Shown: piece after piece, positions 1-8,221 of the stretch | How positions within the stretch are numbered: the stretch's first letter is position 1 | Layout: every line of letters begins with the position of its first letter | Assembly (NCBI RefSeq): GCF_001613465.1 | Contig: NZ_BDCK01000015.1 | Location: 703,674 to 767,673 of the forward strand | Source: Nocardia niwae NBRC 108934 = DSM 45340 | GTDB lineage: Bacteria > Actinomycetota > Actinomycetes > Mycobacteriales > Mycobacteriaceae | Reading direction: 5' to 3' | DNA: 64,000 bases | Made by a program: the position numbers and the translations under genes | Notes under the pieces: model-generated | Databases searched by the model: none | Told to the model about the DNA's origin: nothing | Seen by the model: the letters and a program-made list of their open reading frames with translations, nothing else

Positions 1-1
1 A

Positions 2-934
2 GCGAACGCCGTTTGGCTCCAGGGTCGAGTCTGGGTTCCCAAATCCGAACGCGACGCACGCATGGCCCGCGGCGAGACCCAGGTGCCGCTCACAGTCCTG
101 AGATTTCGCACGGACTCCGTTCGCTACAGCCTGCTGCACGACGCCGGGGGTAACCCGATCGGGCTGTCGCTGGACTCGAAGTCCGACGACGCCGGCAAGC
201 GGACGGCGTGGGCCAGGGCAGCAGACCGCAGAGGCGAGCGCGAATACGAGATCGCCTCCGATGCCGATCAACGAAGCTGGGTAGGCGACCGGGGGTGGAT
301 CGACCGCTCGAACGTCGCGCGAGTACCCGCGCCGTGGTATCACCCGGACCGGCATGGCGAACCCATTTTTCTTGGCGGACATTCCGGCCCGCACAGGTTC
401 GTCATGCGGGCCGACGAGACCTACACCATGTCCGGCGAACCGATGGGCAGTCAGATCATTTCCGTCAACGGGCAGACACTGGGGATCCATCTGGTCACGA
501 ACCCGGACTTCTGGCTGATCTCCGAATCGCGTGGTGGCGATATCACCTTCCACTCCGCCTGCAATCCGGGAGGATACGGCGATCACGTGTCCAGTAGTAC
601 CCGTCATGACGGCGAATTCGGTAGCGATTTCGGGCCGCGTGACCGCAGTGGCACAACGCTCCGGCTCGCGGCGAGCGTTCTGCATGAGCACGGTGTGGAC
701 GTCCCAGTCCACGGTGCTACCAGCACCACCTGGACATACGCGAATCATCCCGACGGCATGCCACAGGGAGAACCAACGCCGGGATCGACCAGGGATGTCG
801 ACTGGGACCCGGAACCCACCCTTTCCTCGATCGTTGTCATGCCGGGAAAGGACGCGGACGGGGACTCCGCTCCGGGCACATTCGTCACGATCCCCCCTCC
901 CTCGGCAGGCGGCACAATCCAACACGAACGGTAG
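2..934 (+). CDS. C-terminal part of a large protein of unknown function (5' end outside the window)
   Basis: The reading frame is open from base 2, so an ATG at 62 is probably internal and the gene begins upstream of the window. About 310 residues are visible. There is no signal peptide or membrane segment. The segment around HSACNPGG (codons near 555-580), followed by a hydrophobic stretch ending VHGATSTTW, resembles the layout of the lonely-Cys domains that close giant actinobacterial secreted or toxin-like proteins: a buried Cys in a strand end, then a helix and a second strand. That likeness is from memory of the family and is weak. The tail is Pro/Gly/Asp rich. Nothing downstream is co-oriented, so context does not help. 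Confidence 0.5.
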   Translation, partial: ANAVWLQGRVWVPKSERDARMARGETQVPLTVLRFRTDSVRYSLLHDAGGNPIGLSLDSKSDDAGKRTAWARAADRRGEREYEIASDADQRSWVGDRGWIDRSNVARVPAPWYHPDRHGEPIFLGGHSGPHRFVMRADETYTMSGEPMGSQIISVNGQTLGIHLVTNPDFWLISESRGGDITFHSACNPGGYGDHVSSSTRHDGEFGSDFGPRDRSGTTLRLAASVLHEHGVDVPVHGATSTTWTYANHPDGMPQGEPTPGSTRDVDWDPEPTLSSIVVMPGKDADGDSAPGTFVTIPPPSAGGTIQHER

Positions 935-1058
935 CGTTCGGCCTGCGGGATAGCCGGTCGAGGCAAGTGGCATCGGACGGCCACGCATACCCGGTGGGCT
1001 CAGACGAGTGAGCGGGCCGGTGGTTTACGATCCGCTCCGACCCGCTCTTCGCCGTCGA

Positions 1059-1964
1059 TTATCGAGAAAGCAGTTTCGATTTCAGCGCCTCGAGCGTCGC
1101 ACTGTCCACGCCCAGCCCCTCGGTGACGAACCGGTCGAACGACCCGAAGGACGCGCCGGCCTGGTCGAACGCGGCGTCGAGGAAGTCGCGCTGCACGCCG
1201 AGGATCGGATCGAACAGCGCCGGGTCGGTGACCAGCCCCTTGGCGACCAGCCCGTCCATCAGCGCTTTGTTGCCCGCGGCGAGATTGTCGTTCGATTCCA
1301 GATAGTCCTTGTACACCTGGCCCTTCGGCACGCCGAGCGCCGTCATCAGGATCGCGGTCATCCAGCCGGTGCGGTCTTTGCCCGCGGTGCAGTGGAACAA
1401 CACCGGTCCGGTCGCGGAAGCGACATCCCGGATGGCGGCGGCGAACTGAGCGCGCGCCGTGGCGTCGGTGACCATCCAGCGATAGTAGTCGCGCATGATG
1501 CCCGCGGCCTTGCCGTCGCCGAACATCTGTTGTTGCACGGCCGGACCGCCCTGTACCGCCTTGCCCACCATCAGGTAGAAGTCGTTGGCCGGGTCGTACA
1601 CCGGACGCGCCAGCGAGGGAATCGACGCCGGAAGCTTGTCGGGGTTGGCTCCCGACTCGTTCGGGCTGCGGAAATCGATCACCGCGGTGATGCCCGCCGC
1701 GACCAGCTTCTGCTGGTCGGTGGTGGTGAGCTTGTCCAGGGCATCGGTGCGGAAGACCACGCCCGTCCGCAGTTTGCCGTTGCCTTGGGTGGGATAGTCG
1801 CCGATATCCCTGGCATTGGGCGCCGTCGACAGCTGCATGGAACGCTCGTGCACCGTATGCACGAGCGCCGGACCCGCGAAAGCGGTGGTCGTGGACGGGA
1901 ATACGGCGATCAATGCGGCGGCGACACCGGTCATCGCCCCGCGAAGAGCACGCGAAATCGTCAC
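1059..1964 (-). CDS. Secreted tyrosine-protein phosphatase, Y_phosphatase3 type
   Basis: A 301-residue protein starting at GTG, with AAGGA eight bases upstream. The first ~30 residues form a signal peptide (basic start, hydrophobic core, AFAGPA cleavage region), so the enzyme acts outside the membrane. The catalytic P-loop reads HCTAGKDRTG; its Cys would form the phospho-cysteine intermediate. The N-terminal NARDIGDYPT and the TDALDKLT stretch are typical of the PtpB/IphP-like family, which removes phosphate from Tyr and sometimes Ser/Thr or phosphoinositides. The usual family length is 250-300 residues. It follows the SDR/PEP-mobile-domain gene on the same strand after 79 bases that contain a hairpin, so separate transcription is likely. 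Substrate unknown. Confidence 0.88.
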   Translation of the reverse strand: MTISRALRGAMTGVAAALIAVFPSTTTAFAGPALVHTVHERSMQLSTAPNARDIGDYPTQGNGKLRTGVVFRTDALDKLTTTDQQKLVAAGITAVIDFRSPNESGANPDKLPASIPSLARPVYDPANDFYLMVGKAVQGGPAVQQQMFGDGKAAGIMRDYYRWMVTDATARAQFAAAIRDVASATGPVLFHCTAGKDRTGWMTAILMTALGVPKGQVYKDYLESNDNLAAGNKALMDGLVAKGLVTDPALFDPILGVQRDFLDAAFDQAGASFGSFDRFVTEGLGVDSATLEALKSKLLSR

Positions 1965-2016
1965 TGAATCATTCCTTCCATTCGATCGCGGCCCGGCGAC
2001 GCCGAACCGGAAAGGG

Positions 2017-2043
2017 GCCGGGGTGCGTGACCCCGTCCCCGGC
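2017..2043 (-). terminator. Hairpin directly after the SDR/PEP-mobile-domain gene
   Basis: GCCGGGG at 2017-2023 pairs perfectly with CCCCGGC at 2037-2043. It begins at the base after the stop codon of the minus-strand gene ending at 2044. There is no T tract, as is common in high-GC actinobacteria. It may end that transcript before the phosphatase gene. Confidence 0.4.
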
Positions 2044-4446
2044 TCAGGCGTCGACGAGCAGGGTGATCGTGCCGGCCGACCCGTCGACGCGCACCCGCTG
2101 CCCGTCGGCCAGCCGACTGCTGGCGGTCTTGGTGTCGACGACGCAGGGAATGCCGAACTCCCGCGCCACGATGGCGGCGTGTGAGGCGGAACCGCCGATG
2201 TCGGTGACCACTGCCGCGGCGTAGGCGAACATCGCGGTGTGCCCCGTGTCGGTCACCGAAGCCACCAGGATGTCGCCCGGTTCGATGTCGTCGTCGAGGG
2301 ACAGGACACGCTTCACCGTGCCCTCCACGACGCCGGGGCAAACTCCGATGCCGGTGAGGCTGTCGCCGGGCGTCAACGCGTCCGCGTCCGGCAGCGGTTC
2401 CCAGTCACCCGCGATGACGTCCGGCATGCGGACGCCCTGCAACCGGGTCAGTTCCGCTCGTCGGCGCGCTACCCGTTCGGTCAGGTCCGCGGGGGCCCAC
2501 AAGATCTCGTCGAGCGTGAGGAAACAGGCGTCCTCGGCCTGGTGCAGCAACCCTTGCCGGATCAGCCGTTCCGCCCGCTCTCGCACGACGAGGCGCAGGC
2601 AGTGGGTGTACCGGACGACGGCGTCGCGGACGCGTTCGCGCGCCATGGTCGCTCCCGCCGCCATCCGCGCGGTGCGGCTCGGTGACGGATCGACCGGTTC
2701 CCGTTCGGGCGCGGGCATCTGGGCGGCGCGGGCCGCGGCGGTCACCAGCAGCTCGGGCCGGTCACCGAAGGTCGGGTTGATCAACTCGCACTCGCCCGGT
2801 CCGCGATGCCCGATCCTGCGCAGTTCCTCGTCCAGCGCGGCGGAGAACGTCGCGGAGACAGCTCGCGCCGCGGCGACGTCACCCGAGTGAGCCGCGTCGT
2901 GCAACGCGGCATCGGCCCGGCACAACGCGGCGAGGCGTTCGACGGCGAGCATCGTCCTGGCCGACTCCAACCGCTCCAGGTCGATGGGCACGACGGCGGA
3001 TCCCTTGCCGCGGGAGTGGATGGCGGTGGCCGCGCCGGTCATCATCACGCCGATGGACGCCGCCGCCCAGGACTGGTTCAGCCGGTCGCGCCACAGCAGG
3101 GCCCGCGCGTGCAGTTGCTCGTCGGTGAGGTCGCGAATCGCGGTGGCGCCCAGAGATTCCTGATGCGCGGCGGCGTTGATGTCGTCGGTGGTCTCGCGAT
3201 AACGCAGCGCGGTGCGCAGGACCCGTCCGGCCGCACGCCAGGTGGCGCGGGTGCTGGCGAAACCCGTCGGGGTGGGCGGCTTGCCGTGCGGAGTCAGCGA
3301 GATCTCGGCAGGAATGTTGCCGTAGACGTCGCGGCGGATGCTCTGCTCGTCCCAGCCCGGCATGTTCTCCGCGGCCAGCACTCCGATGGAGGCGTTGATA
3401 TAGATGTGGTGCCCGAGCACGGTGGTGACCCGGCTGGTCCAGTGCTCCAGCGCGATCCCGTCCAGCGCGATCATCCTGCCCATCGCGGCGTTGGCCAGCC
3501 GGATCGCGCCCGCCTGCAGATCCACGGTCAGCGGTGTGAGCGGTCCGGGCAGCGCCTCGGACGTATTCGTCGCGGTGTGCACCGGGTAGGCCGGGTCGAC
3601 ACGATCGTCGAATTCGCCCTCGAGACCTTCCGGCGCCACCGACACCAGGGCGTGGCCGTCGGAGGTGGCCGCGCGGGTGGGAATCACAGAGCCGGGCAGC
3701 GGAATCGCGCCGGTGCGTGCGACGAGTTCGTCACCGTCGGCCTTGCGGCCGGCCAGTCCGCGGACGACGTCCGCCGCCACTTCGGACGCGGTCCACCCAC
3801 AGCGGAACCCCCATTCCTGCTCGGCCGCGTTCGTATCCATCTCCGCCGCAGTCCGATCACGTGCCATCCGCCGGACCGATCGCGTTCCCGTCGCCGCGCG
3901 GATGCGGCGCACGTCCTCGCCGGAGACCACGCCGGGCGCGGCCAGTTCGACCACGCCGACGCGCGCGGACGCCGCGGCCAGGACCAGGAAGCGTTCGAAG
4001 TCGTCGGTGTGCAGCAACTGGAATCCGCCCGCTCGACGGGAACCGATGAGTCGCCGCAGGATTCGCCAGCTCTCGCGGTCGACGCGTCTGCCCGCGACCG
4101 GGGCGGTGCGCACGATCAGAGCCCGCGCCCCGCTGGAGCGCACGACATCCTCGACGGCCGAATCCGTCCCCGCGACCGTGGGAACCACGAGTCGCGCCCC
4201 GGCTGCCCGGGCTGCCGTCGCGATCGCGGCGAGCGAACCGCCCAGATGCACCACCGCCGCGCACTCGGCGACGGCCCGCGCGCAGCTCGCCGCCTCGTCC
4301 GGGTCACCGGTGATCACTTGGACCCGGGGATCGACGTACCGGTGCCGCGTACGGTCCGACCCGACCACGTCGTGGCCCGCGGCCAGCAGCATGCGCGCCA
4401 CCGCGCGGCCGGTCGGATCGGACACTCCGGTGACCAGGACCCGCAT
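2044..4446 (-). CDS. Fusion of an NAD(P)-binding epimerase/SDR-like domain with a PEP-synthase-type mobile (phosphohistidine) domain
   Basis: An 800-residue protein. ATG at 4446 is chosen because GAGGAGGAAG lies just upstream and the Rossmann motif VLVTGVSDPTGRAVA begins at residue 3; a longer open frame upstream is antisense to the next gene's leader. Residues ~1-230 are an extended SDR fold. A long helical middle (~230-690) resembles the substrate-binding part of rifampicin phosphotransferase. The C-terminus has GGSASHAAIVAREFG, the phosphohistidine swivelling domain of PEP synthase, with His in SHAA. The ATP-grasp domain that normally phosphorylates this His is missing, replaced by the SDR part. 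Mycobacterial Rv2047c has, as I recall, a similar make-up. It is divergent from the ketosteroid dehydrogenase gene and so may belong to the catabolic island. The reaction is unknown. Confidence 0.8.
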   Translation of the reverse strand: MRVLVTGVSDPTGRAVARMLLAAGHDVVGSDRTRHRYVDPRVQVITGDPDEAASCARAVAECAAVVHLGGSLAAIATAARAAGARLVVPTVAGTDSAVEDVVRSSGARALIVRTAPVAGRRVDRESWRILRRLIGSRRAGGFQLLHTDDFERFLVLAAASARVGVVELAAPGVVSGEDVRRIRAATGTRSVRRMARDRTAAEMDTNAAEQEWGFRCGWTASEVAADVVRGLAGRKADGDELVARTGAIPLPGSVIPTRAATSDGHALVSVAPEGLEGEFDDRVDPAYPVHTATNTSEALPGPLTPLTVDLQAGAIRLANAAMGRMIALDGIALEHWTSRVTTVLGHHIYINASIGVLAAENMPGWDEQSIRRDVYGNIPAEISLTPHGKPPTPTGFASTRATWRAAGRVLRTALRYRETTDDINAAAHQESLGATAIRDLTDEQLHARALLWRDRLNQSWAAASIGVMMTGAATAIHSRGKGSAVVPIDLERLESARTMLAVERLAALCRADAALHDAAHSGDVAAARAVSATFSAALDEELRRIGHRGPGECELINPTFGDRPELLVTAAARAAQMPAPEREPVDPSPSRTARMAAGATMARERVRDAVVRYTHCLRLVVRERAERLIRQGLLHQAEDACFLTLDEILWAPADLTERVARRRAELTRLQGVRMPDVIAGDWEPLPDADALTPGDSLTGIGVCPGVVEGTVKRVLSLDDDIEPGDILVASVTDTGHTAMFAYAAAVVTDIGGSASHAAIVAREFGIPCVVDTKTASSRLADGQRVRVDGSAGTITLLVDA

Positions 4447-4608
4447 GAATTCTTCCTCCTCGCTGGCGCCCACGCAGACGTGACGCCGTTCACACACCAT
4501 CGCCACCCGGCGTCCCCGCGACGGCCCGCAGTCCCGCTGAACGGGACCGGAAGGTCGCTCACCAAGATGGGCGTCCGGCCACCGAGCGCGGAGCGGGAAG
4601 GTCGACTC

Positions 4609-6090
4609 ATGAGTGATCGGAATTCGGTCGTGCCCAGGGCGGCGGCCGAGGTGCGCGCCTACGACATCGAGACCGATGTGCTGGTGGTCGGTTATGGATG
4701 TGCGGGGGCGGCCGCGGCGTTCGAGGCTGCAGCGGGCGGCGCGCAGGTGTTGATCCTCGATCGGATGAGCGGTCCGGGCGGCGCCTCGGCGCTGTCGGGC
4801 GGCGAGATCTATCTCGGCGGCGGCACACCGATCCAAAAGGCGTGCGGGTTCGACGACGACCCGGCGGCGATGGCCGCGTTCCTGTCCGCCGCGCTCGGCC
4901 CGGGCGCCGACCCGGCCAAGATCGCGCGCTACAGCGAGGACAGCGTCGCGCATTTCCACTGGCTCGCCGACCGCGGTGTGCCGTTCGAACCCACCCTGTG
5001 GGATGCGCCCGCCTGGGTGCCGCCGACGGATGACGGTCTGATGTGGCTTGGGGAGAACAGCAGGCCGTTCACCGACCTCGCCGCGCCCGCGCCCCGTGGC
5101 CATCGCCCGGCCGCCGCCGACTTCGGCGGCAAGCTGCTCATGGACCGCCTCACCGAGGCCGGCCGATCCGCCGGCGCGACAGCGCTTTTCGACACCAGGG
5201 CCGCGTGCCTGATCGTGGCCGGTGACGGCACGGTCGTCGGCGTGGTGGCGCGGCGGTACGGCACCGAGCTGACCATCCGCGCTCGCCGCGGCGTCGTACT
5301 GACCACCGGCGGATTCGTCGACAACGACGCCATGCTCGCCGCCCACGCACCGCGACTGCTGGGACACACCAAGGTCAGCGCGGGCACCGACGACGGCAGC
5401 GGAATCCGGATGGCGCAGGCCCTCGGCGCGGCGGTGCGGCATATGGCCACGGGCCAGGTCGGCATCTCACTCGTTCCCGGCCTTGCCGCGCGCGGCATGG
5501 TGGTGAACGAGCACGGGCAGCGGTTCATCAACGAGGACACCTATCCCGGCCGGATCGGCCAGGCCGCGCTGTTCCGGCAGGGTATGCGGACCTGGGTCGT
5601 GCTCGATGAACAAGCTTTCGACGAAGTGCCGGAACCACAGCGCTGGGGTGCGCGGCCCACCCATGTGGCGGAGACACCCGAAGAACTCGCCGGGCTGATG
5701 GGCGTGCCCGCTGCGGCGCTGGCCGACACCGTCCGCCGCTACAACAGCTTCGCCGCCGACGGCGCGGATCCCGAATTCGGGAAAGCGCCACGCTGGGTGC
5801 GGCCGCTCACGCCACCGCTCGCCGCCATCGATGTGCGGGCGGGGGTGCGGCCGCCGGCGGAGGCCGGTGATCGCCGGGGGACCGGCGCGTCCGTCTTCAC
5901 CCTCGGCGGTCTGCACACCGCGCTCGACGGCGCTGTGCTCGATATCGACGGCGCGCCGATCCCCGGACTGTTCGCCGCGGGCCGTGCCGCGAGCAACCTG
6001 CACGGCGAGGGCTACATCAGCGGCACGTCGCTCGGGGACGGCACCTTCTTCGGCCGCCGTGCCGGCGCCGCCGCGGCCCGCCCCAGCTGA
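4609..6090 (+). CDS. FAD-dependent 3-ketosteroid dehydrogenase-like flavoprotein (FAD_binding_2 / fumarate reductase family)
   Basis: A 493-residue flavoprotein starting at ATG 4609; a much longer open frame upstream is antisense to the SDR/PEP gene. Residues ~20-50 carry VVGYGCAGAAAAFEAA, the ADP-binding dinucleotide fold, then an acidic DR end. GGFVDND and the closing GEGYISGTSLGDGTFFGR match the C-terminal FAD-contact region of this family. Members in steroid clusters include delta-1-dehydrogenase (KstD) and 5-alpha-steroid 4-dehydrogenase; the ending looks less like classical KstD, so the dehydrogenated bond is uncertain. It heads the plus-strand run with HsaA- and HsaD-like genes 98 bases downstream. 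FAD could come from RibBA in the same island. Confidence 0.8.
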   Translation: MSDRNSVVPRAAAEVRAYDIETDVLVVGYGCAGAAAAFEAAAGGAQVLILDRMSGPGGASALSGGEIYLGGGTPIQKACGFDDDPAAMAAFLSAALGPGADPAKIARYSEDSVAHFHWLADRGVPFEPTLWDAPAWVPPTDDGLMWLGENSRPFTDLAAPAPRGHRPAAADFGGKLLMDRLTEAGRSAGATALFDTRAACLIVAGDGTVVGVVARRYGTELTIRARRGVVLTTGGFVDNDAMLAAHAPRLLGHTKVSAGTDDGSGIRMAQALGAAVRHMATGQVGISLVPGLAARGMVVNEHGQRFINEDTYPGRIGQAALFRQGMRTWVVLDEQAFDEVPEPQRWGARPTHVAETPEELAGLMGVPAAALADTVRRYNSFAADGADPEFGKAPRWVRPLTPPLAAIDVRAGVRPPAEAGDRRGTGASVFTLGGLHTALDGAVLDIDGAPIPGLFAAGRAASNLHGEGYISGTSLGDGTFFGRRAGAAAARPS

Positions 6091-6187
6091 TCCGGGCGGC
6101 GGGTTCCGGTCATCGGGATGGATCGGATCCGACCGCGCCGCACCGGCCTAGCGTCGAAAGACGGCACTACGAGGAGGACTACCGCAT

Positions 6188-7351
6188 ATGACCAACAAGG
6201 TGCTCGATCGGGTACGGGATCTGCTGCCCGCGATCCGAGAGCGAGCGGCCGACGCCGAGCTGCAGCGCAGAGTGCCCGAGCAGAGCATCCGGGAGCTGAC
6301 CGAGGCGGGGGTGTTCCGCATGCTGCAGCCGTCCGGTTTCGGCGGCGACGAATCCTCACCGGTCGCGTTCTACGAGGTTATCCGCGCCATCGCCACCGCA
6401 TGCCCGTCCACGGCATGGGTGTCCTCGGTGCTGGGCGCGCACCCGTGGCAGCTGGCCCTGTTCCCGCTGCGAGCGCAGCAGGACGTATGGGACCCCGATC
6501 CGGACACGCTGGTCTCGTCGTCGTACGCGCCGACCGGCAAGCTGATCCCCGTCGAAGGCGGCTTCGAGATCAGTGGTCGCTGGAGCTTCTCCTCCGGCTG
6601 TGATCACGCCCGCTGGGCGTTCCTCGGTGCGGTCGTGCCGAACGACGAAGGGGGAGCGGAATACCTGACCGTTCTGGTGCCGCGCACCGACTACCGCATC
6701 GAGGACGTCTGGCACGTCTCGGGGTTGTCCGGCACCGGCAGCAACGACATCGTCATCGAGCACGCGTTCGTGCCCGCCCACCGCACCTATAGCGCGAGTG
6801 AGCAGGCCGAGCTGCGCGGCCCCGGACAGGCCGTCAATACCGCTCCGCTGTACCGGATCTCGTTCGGCGCGGTGTTCTCCAACACCATCACCGCACCTAT
6901 CATCGGCGCCGCTCAGGGCGCATACGAAGCGCACATCGAGCGCATGCGCGAGCGGGTGCGGATCTCCTACGGCGGGCAGAAGGCTGCCGAGGATCCGTTC
7001 GCGCACGTGCGGGTCGCACGCGCCGCCTCCGAGATCGACGCGGCCGTGCTGCAGATGGAGCGCAACATCAGCGAACAGCTGCGCTACGCCGAGGCGGGGG
7101 AGGAAATCCCCTTCGAACTGCGGGTGCGCAGCCGCCGCGACCAGGTGCGCGGCACCGAACGCGCTATCGAAGCCATCGATCTGCTGTTCGACAACTCCGG
7201 TGGGCATTCCATCCGCAAACCCAATCCGATCGAACGGCACTGGCGCGACGCGCACGCGGGCAGCGTGCACGTCATCAACGACGTCGAGCGCGCGCTGGTT
7301 CTCTACGGCCGGGACGCGTTCGGGTTGCCGGTCACGGATCGGATGATCTGA
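6188..7351 (+). CDS. hsaA: HsaA-like flavin-dependent hydroxylase, oxygenase component (acyl-CoA dehydrogenase fold)
   Basis: A 387-residue protein, close to the ~394 of HsaA. GAGGAGGA precedes the ATG. It has the acyl-CoA-dehydrogenase-like fold of two-component FMNH2 monooxygenases: CPSTAWVSSVLGAHPWQ in the N-terminal helical part, ISGRWSFSSGCDHARW in the beta domain and DNSGGHSI near the C-terminus. HsaA takes reduced flavin from HsaB and hydroxylates the phenolic A ring of 3-HSA at C4. The matching reductase lies at 13601 on the far side of the regulators. Stop and next start overlap as TGATG, implying translational coupling with the hydrolase. The exact substrate may be a steroid other than cholesterol-derived 3-HSA. 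Confidence 0.85.
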   Translation: MTNKVLDRVRDLLPAIRERAADAELQRRVPEQSIRELTEAGVFRMLQPSGFGGDESSPVAFYEVIRAIATACPSTAWVSSVLGAHPWQLALFPLRAQQDVWDPDPDTLVSSSYAPTGKLIPVEGGFEISGRWSFSSGCDHARWAFLGAVVPNDEGGAEYLTVLVPRTDYRIEDVWHVSGLSGTGSNDIVIEHAFVPAHRTYSASEQAELRGPGQAVNTAPLYRISFGAVFSNTITAPIIGAAQGAYEAHIERMRERVRISYGGQKAAEDPFAHVRVARAASEIDAAVLQMERNISEQLRYAEAGEEIPFELRVRSRRDQVRGTERAIEAIDLLFDNSGGHSIRKPNPIERHWRDAHAGSVHVINDVERALVLYGRDAFGLPVTDRMI

Positions 7352-8205
7352 TGACGCTCACCGCCGAGAACACCACGCGCTGGAGTACGACCGGTGGGCT
7401 CCGGCTGCGTTATCACGAGGCGGGGTCGGGCGCGCCGCTGGTGCTGCTGCACGGCTCCGGACCGGGCGTCTCGGGCTGGGCCAACTTCGGCGCGAACCTG
7501 CCCACCCTGGCCGAGCGCTTCCGCTGCCTGATCGTGGATCAGCCGGGCTTCGGCGGCAGCCGCCGCCCGGCGGTGTACGACCGCAACTACCTGCGCATCT
7601 CCGCCGATGCGGTGCTCGAATTGCTCGACGACCTCGGCCTGGAACGTGTACACCTGCTGGGCAATTCGATGGGCGGCGCGGTAGCGACGCTGCTGGCGCT
7701 GGAACATCCCGAGCGGGTCGACCGGCTGGTGCTGATGGCGCCCGGCGGTGTCGGGGTGAACGTGCTGGGGCCGGAACCGTCCGAAGGCATCACTCGGTTG
7801 CTGGAGTTCAGCGCCGATCCCACCCGGGAGCGCCTCATCCCGTGGCTGCGGACCATGGTGTCGAATCCCGCTACCTTGACCGAAGAACTGGTCGATGCCC
7901 GGCTGGCCGCCGCCGCGGATCCGGACGCCATCGCCGCGCTGCGCGACGCCTACGCTACGTTCGCCGATCCCGCTCTCGCCGAACCGGTCCCGCTGTGGGC
8001 GCGGTTGCGCGGCCTGCGCCCGGAGACGCAGATCCTGTGGGGGCGCGACGATCGGGTGACACCGGTGGAGGCTGCGCTGTTGCCCACGCGCCAGATCCCG
8101 AATGCCGATCTGCGCGTTTTCGCCCGATGTGGTCACTGGGTGCAGATCGAGCGCAAGTCGGCGTTCGAACGCGCCGTCGTCGACTTCCTCACCGGCGGGC
8201 TGTAA
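7351..8205 (+). CDS. hsaD: HsaD/BphD-type meta-cleavage product hydrolase
   Basis: A 284-residue alpha/beta hydrolase starting one base before the end of the hsaA-like stop. The oxyanion region HGSGPGVSGWANF, the nucleophile elbow GNSMGG (Ser106), the acid in WGRDDRVTP and the His in RCGHWVQ form a complete MCP-hydrolase set. This family splits the C-C bond of the ring-opened product made by an extradiol dioxygenase (here the HsaC-like enzyme at 16713), giving 2-hydroxy-dienoate plus an acid carrying the C/D rings. Length equals family norm (~285-290). The gene converges with the LuxR-type regulator, only 16 bases away. Confidence 0.88.
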   Translation: MTLTAENTTRWSTTGGLRLRYHEAGSGAPLVLLHGSGPGVSGWANFGANLPTLAERFRCLIVDQPGFGGSRRPAVYDRNYLRISADAVLELLDDLGLERVHLLGNSMGGAVATLLALEHPERVDRLVLMAPGGVGVNVLGPEPSEGITRLLEFSADPTRERLIPWLRTMVSNPATLTEELVDARLAAAADPDAIAALRDAYATFADPALAEPVPLWARLRGLRPETQILWGRDDRVTPVEAALLPTRQIPNADLRVFARCGHWVQIERKSAFERAVVDFLTGGL

Positions 8206-8221
8206 GCGCCGCCCACGTCGA

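Noticed and set aside
2806..4608. Long plus-strand open frame in front of the ketosteroid dehydrogenase
   Set aside because: It is antisense to the SDR/PEP-mobile-domain gene, is Arg/Gly rich and has no motif; high GC keeps such frames open.
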